Position numbers and translations under genes: made by a program
Source: an uncultured Ectothiorhodospiraceae bacterium
GTDB taxonomy: Bacteria > Pseudomonadota > Gammaproteobacteria > UBA6429 > Thiohalophilaceae
DNA length: 64,000 nt
Reading direction: 5' to 3'
NCBI GenBank assembly: GCA_947258695.1
Contig: CAMYJG010000023.1
Span: 1-64,000 of the forward strand
The notes under the pieces: generated by a model
What the model saw: only the letters and a program-made list of their open reading frames with translations
Database searches by the model: none
What the model was told of the DNA's origin: nothing
Shown: piece by piece, positions 37,622-46,451 of the stretch
Position numbering within the stretch: position 1 is the first letter of the stretch
Layout: the number at the start of each line of letters is the position of its first letter

Positions 37622-38695
37622 TCAGTTACGCCCCAGAATTTTTTTAACAATAGAACGTAACGATTTCTGAATTTTTCTGATCCAATAGGTGCTGTGTTTT
37701 TTTATTATTAGAATGTTATGGTTTGCTCGATACTGATTAGTAAATCGCGATTTAAATGGTTCATTCCCAATAGTAAAGTCAATCTCTGTTTTCTTGTTGG
37801 TTAGTGCATGTTGAATTAAATATCTAATCAAGAGAATACCTGGCGAGCGATTAAAGTACTTGATATTAAAGGAAGGTTTGTACCAAAGAATTTTCGAGTC
37901 GTAATCAAAGCCATAATGAAAGGATAGCGGAGTTCCATCTAATTCAATGACGGTAAATATCAGCTTTCCAGTTGGAAGTAATTTGTTGGCAAGATGCCGA
38001 TAAAAATCCTGATTCCGCTTATTCATAAAAAGGCTTTTGGTGTTGGTTGCTTCCCATCTTTCTATGTGTTGTTCAAAAAACACAGGTAAGTATTTAGTTA
38101 GTTCGGTTTTGTCGTCTACATTATGAAAACTTAATACGCCTTGACGTTTGAAGTAATTAAAGGGTCTTTTCGTGCTATATTTATCTATGATTTTTTGTGC
38201 GTTTCGTTCATGATTTTTAATGATTAATGTTGGGCACACTATAGTGTCATTTGTAAGACAGTATAAGTTTGTTTGTTTGCAGTCTGCGTGCAGTAATTTA
38301 TGAGTACTGGATTGCTCAGGAATGTTAAGGAGAGAAACAGTTTTCCAAAGATCAGAATTTTTACTCAAAAAATCACAGATTATATTAAGTGCTGCCCTTT
38401 TTTCTATTGGGAGTACAAAATCAAGGTAATCAGAGTTGGCGTCACCGATAAAGGATAGAGTTTTAGCTCGTTTATTGGTGTTGGTGAGCATGAGTGGAGC
38501 AAAACCAATTATTTGATTGTTTTTATGAACGGTTAGGAAAAATAGTTTGTGTTCTACTCCAAATGTCTTCCACCAGCTATCAAACCATTCGAAAGTTTGA
38601 AAAATCGTATTAGTTTCATTACGCGCAACGAGGTTATTCCATTCAGATGGGGTTATAGGGATGTTATCAGGATCTTTTATTAGTTTTATATGCAA
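37622..38695 (-). CDS. GNAT/FemAB-like acyltransferase (CelD/BcsL-type)
   Basis: A 357-residue protein of the double-GNAT fold group often annotated as GNAT or cellulose-biosynthesis CelD-like. It begins with a WNNLVARNETNTIFQTFEWFDSWW segment (residues near 18-41), then has IIGFAPLML and a second half with a conserved IDFTIGNEPFKSRF segment near the C-terminus. These proteins transfer acyl or aminoacyl groups to amino sugars or lipids. Translation starts at TTG with no upstream Met, and no good Shine-Dalgarno is visible. It sits 30 bases downstream of the DegT aminotransferase, which could create the amino group that it acylates. Substrate unknown. Confidence 0.85.
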   Translation of the reverse strand: MHIKLIKDPDNIPITPSEWNNLVARNETNTIFQTFEWFDSWWKTFGVEHKLFFLTVHKNNQIIGFAPLMLTNTNKRAKTLSFIGDANSDYLDFVLPIEKRAALNIICDFLSKNSDLWKTVSLLNIPEQSSTHKLLHADCKQTNLYCLTNDTIVCPTLIIKNHERNAQKIIDKYSTKRPFNYFKRQGVLSFHNVDDKTELTKYLPVFFEQHIERWEATNTKSLFMNKRNQDFYRHLANKLLPTGKLIFTVIELDGTPLSFHYGFDYDSKILWYKPSFNIKYFNRSPGILLIRYLIQHALTNKKTEIDFTIGNEPFKSRFTNQYRANHNILIIKKHSTYWIRKIQKSLRSIVKKILGRN

Positions 38696-38725
38696 TTAAA
38701 GGACTACTTTGTTAGGTGGTTTACA

Positions 38726-39934
38726 CTATTTTAGTATACGACTAATAGTATCTGAAGTTAGTTCAATGTGTTTTTCTGTCACATAAGGATGCGTGGGAAG
38801 GGTTATAATCTCCTGCGCTACTCGGCGCCCCCCAGGCGTATCACAATCCCTGCTATCCAATCTATCCTTTATATCGGCTATATCCGGTACAGCTAAAGGA
38901 TATGAGGTACTAGCTCCAATTCCATTGTCTAATAAAGAATATAATAGATTTTCTCGCTGGTTCACATTATTAACTAAGATTGGTAGGCGAATATCAACGG
39001 TCTGAACAATATCGGCGTGCTCAATTTGGTCAAGCCCTGATAAGCTACTCAAAGCCTCAGTAAGCATTCTGGCGTTATGACGACGACGGGAAGTCAACTC
39101 GTCAAGGTGGTTAAACATCAGCAGAGCGAATGATCCGAGGTGAGGACTGTATTGTCGCACAGGGTAATCTGTTGTAAATTCAGTTTTGCCCAGGTTTAAG
39201 AAGGGTAGGTATTGGGTAATCCAGTACGACTTGGGAGGCAATAAAGCTGCATAGATGAGCAATTTTAGGCTGTCTGTGATGGTAGTGACAGCCGATGAAT
39301 CTGGTAGTGTATGAATTAGATTGTACAAAATTTGTTGTAATTCATCAGAATTTGTTACCAAAATACCGCCCTGGATAGAGGTGATATTTTTGCCCTTATC
39401 CAGGCTATATAGTCCTACATCACCGAATGTTCCTGAGTATTGATCATCAACTTTTCCCCCCATGCATTGAGCTGCGTCATCTATAAGATATACGTTGTTG
39501 GTTTTTGCGATTTCGCTGATTTTGGGTAGATCATTGGGAATTCCATAGAGATTTGCAGAAACGACAGCAAGTGTATGTGTGAAGTCGAAATTTGCCAGTT
39601 TCTCTATGTTATAACTGAGCGTAGTAGGATCTATATCGCAGACGCGTACTTTTAAACCAGCCTTCATTACTGAAGCAGGAACAGAATAACATGTGTATGA
39701 TGGTACTATCACTTCGTCCTTACTTTCATCGTCACGCAATTCAGATAAGGCCTGGAGCACAAGGCTAAGCGCTGCACGCCCTGAAGACATGAACAAACAG
39801 TGTTTGATATTAAATTTTTGGCAGATAGCATTTCGAAAATCCTCAAGATCATCGTTACCAAACGGCAATCGAGTCAGCCAATTGTAGATATCTGCAAATT
39901 TAATAGGTGTTCCAGCGGGTGCTACAAGATTCAT
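38726..39934 (-). CDS. DegT/DnrJ/EryC1/StrS-type sugar aminotransferase
   Basis: A 402-residue PLP enzyme that installs an amino group on a nucleotide keto-sugar. SSGRAALSL (50-58) binds the cofactor phosphate, IDDAAQ (151-156) supplies the Asp that contacts the pyridine, and the Schiff-base lysine is probably Lys182 in DKGKNIT, where the family has K-N-I-T followed by GEGG; here that stretch reads SIQGG. The start ATG has a strong GAAGGA six bases upstream. It is followed after 30 bases by the GNAT-like gene, forming an amination-acylation pair. The keto-sugar-forming dehydratase is not visible in the window. Confidence 0.9.
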   Translation of the reverse strand: MNLVAPAGTPIKFADIYNWLTRLPFGNDDLEDFRNAICQKFNIKHCLFMSSGRAALSLVLQALSELRDDESKDEVIVPSYTCYSVPASVMKAGLKVRVCDIDPTTLSYNIEKLANFDFTHTLAVVSANLYGIPNDLPKISEIAKTNNVYLIDDAAQCMGGKVDDQYSGTFGDVGLYSLDKGKNITSIQGGILVTNSDELQQILYNLIHTLPDSSAVTTITDSLKLLIYAALLPPKSYWITQYLPFLNLGKTEFTTDYPVRQYSPHLGSFALLMFNHLDELTSRRRHNARMLTEALSSLSGLDQIEHADIVQTVDIRLPILVNNVNQRENLLYSLLDNGIGASTSYPLAVPDIADIKDRLDSRDCDTPGGRRVAQEIITLPTHPYVTEKHIELTSDTISRILK

Positions 39935-40177
39935 AAGTATTCCTTCATCGAAAAATTCACTTATATCGCTTTTAATTTAAAATTATTATGCTTGGTTTAT
40001 CTGGTATCTATTAAGACGGTATATTTTCTTGATTTGGTCTGATTACTCCGAATTTTTAACATTTAATTTAATAACAGCTTTGATAGTATTTAGAGCTCAT
40101 ATCTTCTGAGTATCTAATATTATTATTTTAAAGGAGCGAAAACAAACATGTTTACGGGCCACATTAATACTAATAAG

Positions 40178-41215
40178 TTACGGTATATTCTTTGCCAGTA
40201 TTGGGCCGAGTATAGTGGTAACTTTTACGGGTAGTTTTCTCCAGGTATTTATTGCTAAGTTATATTTTGGGTTGTCTACATTAAGTTGAGGTAGCTCTAA
40301 ACTATTATTAAGATAATATTGCCAATAAAGTTGCAATTGAGTTGCATTCCATTTCTTTTTAAATTGCTCTCCGCCTGATTCGACGGATGAACGCCCCAGA
40401 TGAAATTTTTTGAAGTTACTTTCACATGCATTTTTAATCATTTCCCAGTAGAGCACATAACTGTATTGGAGTTTTCTTGCCTGTGGTAGGGCTCCCGCCC
40501 ACATTCCTTCTACAGTATTTTTGTAATAGCCATTGAATGCAGCTGCTATTGGCATATTGTTATGGTAGCAGACAAATATCCTGATTTTATCACCAAACTG
40601 TTTTAGTATTTCTTCAAAATAGGCTCGTTGATAAATAGGAGTTCCTAGTGTTCGCCAAGATGTGGCAAGAATATTATAAAAAATATCCAGGTATTCCTCC
40701 CCACCTGAGCGTACGGTTAAATTGTTTTTGTAGGCTCGACGGATGTTAGTTCGATGTTTGGAAGCAAAAGCACTCCATAACCTGTCGGGATCCGGGTCAA
40801 GCTCGATCGTCATGCTTATTTTATGTTTTGAAGTTGGTAGTGAATGACTAATAATTTCAGTGGCGCGGATCTCCAGGTAGTCGGCCCCGATTTGTTTAGC
40901 GATTTCGGTTGCTTCATTAAGGAGTTGCTCTTTGGTACCGGAATCGATGGCACATGGTCCTCCAAAGTTCACAAATGGCATGGAGCATAAAATTCGTCCA
41001 AACAGCCGGCTTTTTAGATAGACTAATGGAAAAATGCCAACGAACTGCTCATCTCTTTTAGCCACAAGATAATGGCTTGGGTGATTAAAGATCTTACGGT
41101 TAATATTTCGCCAACCATATAGTTGGTAAAATGAGGCAGTTGGTTGATCGGATAAAAATTGATCCCAGTAAGTGGCGTCTGACTCCCCACAATGAATAAT
41201 CTCGGTACGGCTCAT
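40178..41215 (-). CDS. FemAB family XrtA/PEP-CTERM system-associated protein
   Basis: A 345-residue double-GNAT-fold protein. The opening CGESDATYWDQFLSDQPTASFYQLYGW and the segments PFVNFGGP (near 80-87) and ADYLEIRATE match the exosortase-associated FemAB-like family recalled as TIGR03019. FemAB proteins transfer amino acids from tRNA onto peptidoglycan or related acceptors; in this branch the role is unproved, but the association with XrtA loci is consistent. The gene has its own 408-base upstream gap and a 243-base downstream gap. Family call good, activity unknown. Confidence 0.92.
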   Translation of the reverse strand: MSRTEIIHCGESDATYWDQFLSDQPTASFYQLYGWRNINRKIFNHPSHYLVAKRDEQFVGIFPLVYLKSRLFGRILCSMPFVNFGGPCAIDSGTKEQLLNEATEIAKQIGADYLEIRATEIISHSLPTSKHKISMTIELDPDPDRLWSAFASKHRTNIRRAYKNNLTVRSGGEEYLDIFYNILATSWRTLGTPIYQRAYFEEILKQFGDKIRIFVCYHNNMPIAAAFNGYYKNTVEGMWAGALPQARKLQYSYVLYWEMIKNACESNFKKFHLGRSSVESGGEQFKKKWNATQLQLYWQYYLNNSLELPQLNVDNPKYNLAINTWRKLPVKVTTILGPILAKNIP

Positions 41216-41623
41216 GTGTCTATGTTTTCCATATAAATCGTTTACTCAATTTAGTATCATATTAGTTCTTGCCTTAGATATTTAGAACTTAATACTAAGC
41301 TTATTCAGTCTTTCTTCAGGCTATGTTGATGTGAATATAATTCGCAAAAGAACAACGTTGCTTACTATTATATAATATTGAAATGTATTCAAATACTCTG
41401 GTTACATCATTATCACGACTGAGAATGCACTCTGTAAGCAAAATATGGTTATAATCTCCTATTATTATAATCTCATTGTACTTAGCACGGCGATTTACTT
41501 TTGTTAGCTTGTTTTGTATCTGTTTATTGGGTATCGAATTATATTATATGTAATTGAAATTATTAATAAGTAAATCCAAACTCATTTTCCGATGGATTTT
41601 TTGCGGGAATAGGAGGCTAGGTC
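41216..41623. other. Gene-free gap with short direct repeat
   Basis: 408 bases with no supported gene. TTATAATCTC occurs twice, at 41449-41458 and 41465-41474, sixteen bases apart, which places the copies on nearly the same face of the helix only loosely. No inverted repeat or sigma-54 element was seen. It presumably carries the FemAB-like gene's promoter. Confidence 0.35.
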
Positions 41624-42355
41624 TTATATCCGATTGACCAGCCAGTACCACGCTAAAGCGGCGTATTCTGTCACAGCCAGATCAGAAAAATACAAATGAT
41701 GTGATTTTGGCTCAATGGGTGCATCCATGACGTCTTTTGGCATTCGATGATCTGTTGGTGCGGGAATAGGTTGCATATGTTGTTTTTCAAAAACCCCCAT
41801 GGCTCGCGGCATATGACCCGCGGAAGAGACCAAAAAGAATGGTTTGTTTTTTAATATTTTTTTCATGTTAATGGCACTGTGATAGGTATGAGCGGATACC
41901 GTATCAAGACTTATTGACGAGTGTGGGATATCAAGTTGAATAAATAGCTCCTGTATCACTTCAGCGCTTTCCTGAGGACCTGAAATATAGATGTGACAAT
42001 TCTGGCATTGTTTATAAATTCTGACAGCTTCAACTACTCGATACAGGCTAGCCGAATTTGTTCTGCTACTTAGTGGCATATCATAGTCTTTTGCCGCATA
42101 AGCTGTAAGTACAACAATCGCTTTACTTTGAGGGTATTCTTGCGGGTTTTTAAGATAAGGATAATGATATTCTAATGGGTGTAACAATATGGTGGCGATT
42201 ATGCCGCTAGAGAATACTATGTAGATTACAGTCGAGCCAATCAACATTTTCTTAGCTACCTTTGTATATTTATTAATAAGGAACAAAACCAAACTGATAA
42301 TAATAAGAAGAATTATTATTTTCGATGGTACAAAGAAAATTTTTAAGAAACCCAT
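41624..42355 (-). CDS. YdcF/ElyC/SanA-type DUF218 membrane protein
   Basis: A 243-residue protein with two hydrophobic helices in the first 60 residues and a DUF218 domain beginning SKAIVVLTAYAAKDYDMPLSSRTN (split over about 78-100). Conserved pieces include YISGPQESAE, the Ser/Thr-rich SAHTYHSA and LVSSAGHMPRAMGVF. ElyC and SanA affect envelope integrity in enteric bacteria; biochemical activity is not settled. Members are frequent in exosortase loci. It is the first gene of the minus-strand block that runs down to 30.6 kb, transcribed away from the plus-strand block. Confidence 0.9.
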   Translation of the reverse strand: MGFLKIFFVPSKIIILLIIISLVLFLINKYTKVAKKMLIGSTVIYIVFSSGIIATILLHPLEYHYPYLKNPQEYPQSKAIVVLTAYAAKDYDMPLSSRTNSASLYRVVEAVRIYKQCQNCHIYISGPQESAEVIQELFIQLDIPHSSISLDTVSAHTYHSAINMKKILKNKPFFLVSSAGHMPRAMGVFEKQHMQPIPAPTDHRMPKDVMDAPIEPKSHHLYFSDLAVTEYAALAWYWLVNRI

Positions 42356-42762
42356 ATTAACCCTTGTTCTGCGTTAGTTTTTCCAAAAAGGGTATTATGC
42401 CATATAATGTTGTTTTATACCGGTAGGATTAAAAATTAAAGAGCAATGCAGGTAAATCCATAAGTATTATAACCTTCATTTTTGTATATGATGAGTAGGC
42501 TACATTTCAGTCTTCTCCCAGTGAGAGTTCTCCCAAATTGCTTGATTTTGAGGAATGAAGATATGCCATATTTAACCTGTCCCCAGATAATTGAACGTAA
42601 AAGAGTGTTTTGTTACTTTTGTGCTGATATGATTTGAGTGGGTTTAAAATTGCTCAAGCAAAGATGACTAGCCTATTGATAATTTTTTCGTTTAAACTGG
42701 CTGATTATAATGTGTAATTTTAATTTTTAATGGATATAATAATACAACTATTTTAAAGTTTT
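42356..42762. other. Divergent intergenic region
   Basis: 407 bases between divergent transcription units. It holds the sigma-54-like site at 42639-42654 and, at 42511-42584, an A/T-rich stretch ending CCTGTCCCC that looks like a decayed mobile-element border (inverse of GGGACAGG at 35673). No gene is supported. Confidence 0.4.
42639..42654 (+). promoter_or_regulatory. Possible sigma-54 promoter before glycosyltransferase-methyltransferase gene
   Basis: TGGGTTTAAAATTGCT has GG and GC exactly ten bases apart and an intact TTGCT -12 box, with TGG at -24, but the CAC of the upstream box is missing. Predicted start is near 42665, about 100 bases before the coding start. Weaker than the site at 31.1 kb; it may be a second PrsR-controlled promoter or chance. 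Confidence 0.45.
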
Positions 42763-44448
42763 ATGAAAGTTAGCGTCATCATTCCTACCTATAACCGAGC
42801 AGAGCTTGTTTGCAAGACTGTCGACAGTGTCTTACAGCAAACTTTTACCGACTACGAAATTATTATTGTTGATGATGGTTCAACAGATAACACAGAGCAA
42901 GCATTGTCTCGCTATAAAGATAAAATCACTTATATAAAACAAGAAAACGCAGGGATTAATTCTGCACGAAACACTGCATTAAACTATGCAAGTGGTGAAT
43001 ACATAGCATTGCTTGACAGTGATGATCTGTGGCTGAATTTCAAGCTAGGGCTTGAGGTTAATATTTTGGATGCCTATCCAGAAATTGGTTTTGTTTTCGA
43101 GGATTTTTTTGTTTTCAAATCAAATGAACATAAAATACCACATGGGATAAGGCGTTGGTATAATGCTAGTATACCGTGGCAAGATTATTTCGACCCATCA
43201 ATTGACTTTGTCTCTACAACATTAAGCTCGACTAATACAAGCGGTGGAGCAATCAGACTCTTTAAAGGTAATGTATATCACAAATCATTGTTTGGCCCTG
43301 CAGTTCTACCAAGCGCGTCATTATATCGAAGAAGCGCATCAGGTCCGTTACGTTTTAATGAGGATGATTCTACTTGTGGAGACTGGGAATTTTTTGCAAG
43401 ACTTTCAAAAAAATCAGGCGCTATATTTCTTGATATTGAGTCCACACTAAACAGAAGTCATGAAGATGCTGTACGCCTAACCCGGCTAGACCAGAAAATA
43501 CAAATTCCACGCATGATTGCGCTGGCGGATCGGGTCTGGAGGCAAGACAAGGATTTCTGTTCAGCTTATGCCAACGAAATCGATAATGTACAATATATGC
43601 ATTATATACAATTAATCAAATTACAACTGGTTGATAGTGATTTAATCTCAGCTCGGGAAAATATAAGCAAGGCAGAAAAACTAAATACTATTAAGAATAA
43701 ACTAAGTCTTAAATTCTATAAGCTTCTTGCATATATGCCTGGCAGTTTGTTTTTGCTTAAACTATTTCGTCGAATAAAGCGGTTAATAATAAATCTAAAG
43801 AACACGGGAATTCTTTCTACAATCAAAGCAACCTATAATTATTTCTCATGGCGTTACCACATCTTGAAGGAGAAGCGGTTCGATAAAAAATATCATACTG
43901 AAACTAGTAAAATGGATAAAGCTTATTTGGATTGTGTTTGTTCTGAAAACAAACAGTTTGCAGTCCCTTATGAACCTATCCAAGAAGAAGTCTTTAGTAG
44001 AATGATGCTGGAATTAGATGTGCAGGCTAAAGACTACGTTTTTATAGATCTGGGTTCTGGTAAGGCTCGGTCTTTAATGTACGCGATGGATTACCCGTAT
44101 AAAAAGTTTATAGGTGTGGAGTTTTCTAAGCAGTTACACGAGATTGCTGAAAAAAATATTTCCTCCTATCTGGAAAATAGCAAAACAGTAAAAAATTTCG
44201 AACTTATTTATGGTGATGCAACAAACTACAAATTCCCAAAAGATAATATTGTGTTGTTTTTATATAATCCATTTCATGGGAAAGTGATGCAAAAGGTGGT
44301 CGATAATATCAATAGTTTCATTAATGATGAAACCTTCGAACTTATTGTTTTATATAGAAATCCTGAGTGCAGTGAAATGTTTGATCTATTAGATGGGTTA
44401 AAGCGGTGTGTGAAGACTTCATCGTATAATATTTACATAAGAAAATAA
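42763..44448 (+). CDS. Glycosyltransferase family 2 fused to SAM-dependent methyltransferase
   Basis: One 561-residue open frame. Residues 1-240 are a GT-A family 2 domain: VSVIIPTYNRAELV, the acidic IIVDDGSTDNTE and LLDSDDLW. A helical linker (about 250-390) follows. Residues 400-561 form a class I methyltransferase with YEPIQEEVFSRMM, motif I FIDLGSGKARSLM, IGVEFS and a D-A-T acidic turn, closing with VLFLYNPFH. No stop or frame change is seen between the halves, so it seems a genuine fusion that adds a sugar and methylates it or its neighbour. First gene of the second plus-strand block, with a possible sigma-54 site upstream. Linkage and methyl position unknown. Confidence 0.9.
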   Translation: MKVSVIIPTYNRAELVCKTVDSVLQQTFTDYEIIIVDDGSTDNTEQALSRYKDKITYIKQENAGINSARNTALNYASGEYIALLDSDDLWLNFKLGLEVNILDAYPEIGFVFEDFFVFKSNEHKIPHGIRRWYNASIPWQDYFDPSIDFVSTTLSSTNTSGGAIRLFKGNVYHKSLFGPAVLPSASLYRRSASGPLRFNEDDSTCGDWEFFARLSKKSGAIFLDIESTLNRSHEDAVRLTRLDQKIQIPRMIALADRVWRQDKDFCSAYANEIDNVQYMHYIQLIKLQLVDSDLISARENISKAEKLNTIKNKLSLKFYKLLAYMPGSLFLLKLFRRIKRLIINLKNTGILSTIKATYNYFSWRYHILKEKRFDKKYHTETSKMDKAYLDCVCSENKQFAVPYEPIQEEVFSRMMLELDVQAKDYVFIDLGSGKARSLMYAMDYPYKKFIGVEFSKQLHEIAEKNISSYLENSKTVKNFELIYGDATNYKFPKDNIVLFLYNPFHGKVMQKVVDNINSFINDETFELIVLYRNPECSEMFDLLDGLKRCVKTSSYNIYIRK

Positions 44449-44487
44449 TATTTACTTCACCATTATTAAGGCATATCTTAATTTCTT

Positions 44488-45540
44488 ATGATCGAAATTA
44501 TAAATAACATTAAGTCGCTTGAAAAAATTCGCGAGGAATGGGATCAACTTTCAAGACATTTTGAATCTCCGCTTCTTTGTTATGATTGGTTTTATTCATG
44601 TATTAATACACTGTGTGACGAGGTGGATTTGCACATTATTGTTATGCGGGATAAGAACCAAATCGTAGGTATTGCGCCACTGTGTGTCAATACTAAACAT
44701 GAATTTAAGCGGCTCGAGATTATAGGTTCTTCGGAATTGTATGAACCTGGTAATCTAATTTACAAAGATAAAGAAACTTTAAAGCTACTGCTTAAAGTAA
44801 TATCAAAACAAAAATTACCTACCGTGTTGTTGAGGATGCCAGGGAATGCGGAATTTAATAGTGCACTGGATGGCTTAAGTAGTATTCATAGTTTATGCAT
44901 CAAGAAATCAACCGCTTCAGCTTGCTATATCGATATTGCTACAGACTGGGAAGCTTACTTTGCTGGGTTACCATCTAAAAGGCGCTACAATTTTAAGCGT
45001 AAACAAAAATGTCTTGAAAAATATGGTTACGTAAAATATAAAATTTTCTCCCCAGACTGTTCTGAATTAAATAATGTATTGCATAAGGCTTTTTTAATTG
45101 AAGATAATGGTTGGAAAGGGCGGAATAACTCGTCATTAATTAAGAAAAAAAAGCTACTTGATTTTTTTGTGAAATATCTAACAAGCTGCAATGAGAATGG
45201 TGAGTTAAGAATTTGTTTCTTATTGGTAAATGATATAGAAAAAGCCATGCATATTGCGATTGAGCATGCGAAAACATTCTGGGTGTTAAAGTTGGCTCAT
45301 GAAGATGAGGTGTCTCGTTGCTCTCCTGGTATACTACTTGCGAATGAAACAATTAAATATAGCTTTGATGAAAAACTTAGACGTTATGAATTTCTTGGTT
45401 CTGCTGAAGGATGGCAAAATTCCTGGCCTGTTGAAAAACAAAACTTATGTTCAGTGATAATATTACCTGTTAACCTTCTAGGTATTTATTCTATTTTGAA
45501 ACTTGTTTTAAAAAAAATATTAAACAGAATTAGAGCCTGA
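44488..45540 (+). CDS. GNAT-fold acyltransferase-like protein
   Basis: A 350-residue protein related in layout to the GNAT/CelD-like gene at 37.6 kb: an opening segment LEKIREEWDQLSRHFESPLLCYDWF, then IVGIAPLCV, a basic KRRYNFKRKQKCLEKYG stretch in mid-protein and a C-terminal FLGSAEGWQNSW region. The C-terminal 30 residues are hydrophobic and may touch the membrane. Probably acylates an amino sugar or lipid intermediate. It lies 39 bases after the fusion glycosyltransferase and before a 911-base gap, so the two genes likely form their own unit. Confidence 0.83.
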   Translation: MIEIINNIKSLEKIREEWDQLSRHFESPLLCYDWFYSCINTLCDEVDLHIIVMRDKNQIVGIAPLCVNTKHEFKRLEIIGSSELYEPGNLIYKDKETLKLLLKVISKQKLPTVLLRMPGNAEFNSALDGLSSIHSLCIKKSTASACYIDIATDWEAYFAGLPSKRRYNFKRKQKCLEKYGYVKYKIFSPDCSELNNVLHKAFLIEDNGWKGRNNSSLIKKKKLLDFFVKYLTSCNENGELRICFLLVNDIEKAMHIAIEHAKTFWVLKLAHEDEVSRCSPGILLANETIKYSFDEKLRRYEFLGSAEGWQNSWPVEKQNLCSVIILPVNLLGIYSILKLVLKKILNRIRA

Positions 45541-46451
45541 TATATTTTATAGGTAGTTTTTCTATGTTCTTTAAGATCCATTGATTTGATGATGACTCCA
45601 AGTTTAAAGCAAAATTATCCCCTGAAAAAATTATAGTTATCCGGTTTTAAATCAGGATTATGAAAACCTTTCATATGGTGAAAGGAGATTAATTTTCCTC
45701 TCAAAGTAAGCGTAGTGCTTCCGGTCTTCTCTAGACTGAACGAAGTAATATTTAGCTGGCCACATTGTTATTATCACAAGGTACCGAATAATCATAAACT
45801 TTTTGATGGAAGTTACGATTAAGCTCAACAATTCGATATTTGAAACTGACAAAATAAGAGAAAGGTGATAAGAAAAATCTGCCTAACCCAAAGTATAACT
45901 TATTACGAGCTGGTATAATAGCAACCTATTGTTACTTGAGGGTAATTTTTTGTAATTTAATCTCGCTTATAATCTTACTGACCGTCATATTAAGAACGAA
46001 GATGAAGTTATAAAATCGATCGTCCCAAGTAAATGATCTGCATATAATGTTTTGCTGAAAGCATACTAAGAATCCGGTAAAATGATTTAAGGTTATTATC
46101 AAAAGGCGGTTATTTTTAACGAGCCGTGACTGCGTATCAATAAATGAAAGTAGTGTTTAAACTCGATGTGGTGATGTTGAAATGGCTCCTAATATAGCTA
46201 ATCATCTATTCCTCATAGATTTTATTACTAAGTAAATATTGCCCGGTACTGGCAAAATCCGCTACGCTAGCAATCAGCCAAGAATATGAAAAATACAGCT
46301 TATAAATTAACCGTAAACTATGTTTGACGTGTATGTAAGCATTTAACTATAGAGAAGGGTAAACTTTTTGTCGCAGGTCTTGCAATTACTTGGTGTTGCA
46401 CTTGGATGCAGGTGAAAAGTTAAGAGTGGGCTGCATGAGAAAATATAATAA
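45541..46451. other. Large gene-free region (911 bases)
   Basis: The longest non-coding stretch in the window. No open frame on either strand has recognisable content; the longest, about 64 codons at 45658-45852 on the minus strand, lacks homology signals. A hairpin CCTTTCA-TATGG-TGAAAGG at 45667-45685 may end the preceding transcript. No sigma-54 motif, tRNA or clear repeat was found. It may hold a promoter and long leader for the next operon, or decayed sequence. Confidence 0.45.

Noticed and set aside
37451-37660. Plus-strand frame of 69 codons
   Set aside because: Its end overlaps the opposite-strand GNAT-like gene, and it has no domain, no good ribosome site and no neighbours on its strand.
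42371-42384. Minus-strand GG-N10-GC pair before the YdcF-like gene
   Set aside because: The -12 box reads ACGCA and the predicted start would leave a leader of about 5 bases.
46104-46115. GGCGGTTA word resembling the ops/JUMPStart element of polysaccharide operons
   Set aside because: It differs from GGCGGTAG at the critical end, lies 340 bases from the next gene and lacks the rest of the JUMPStart sequence.
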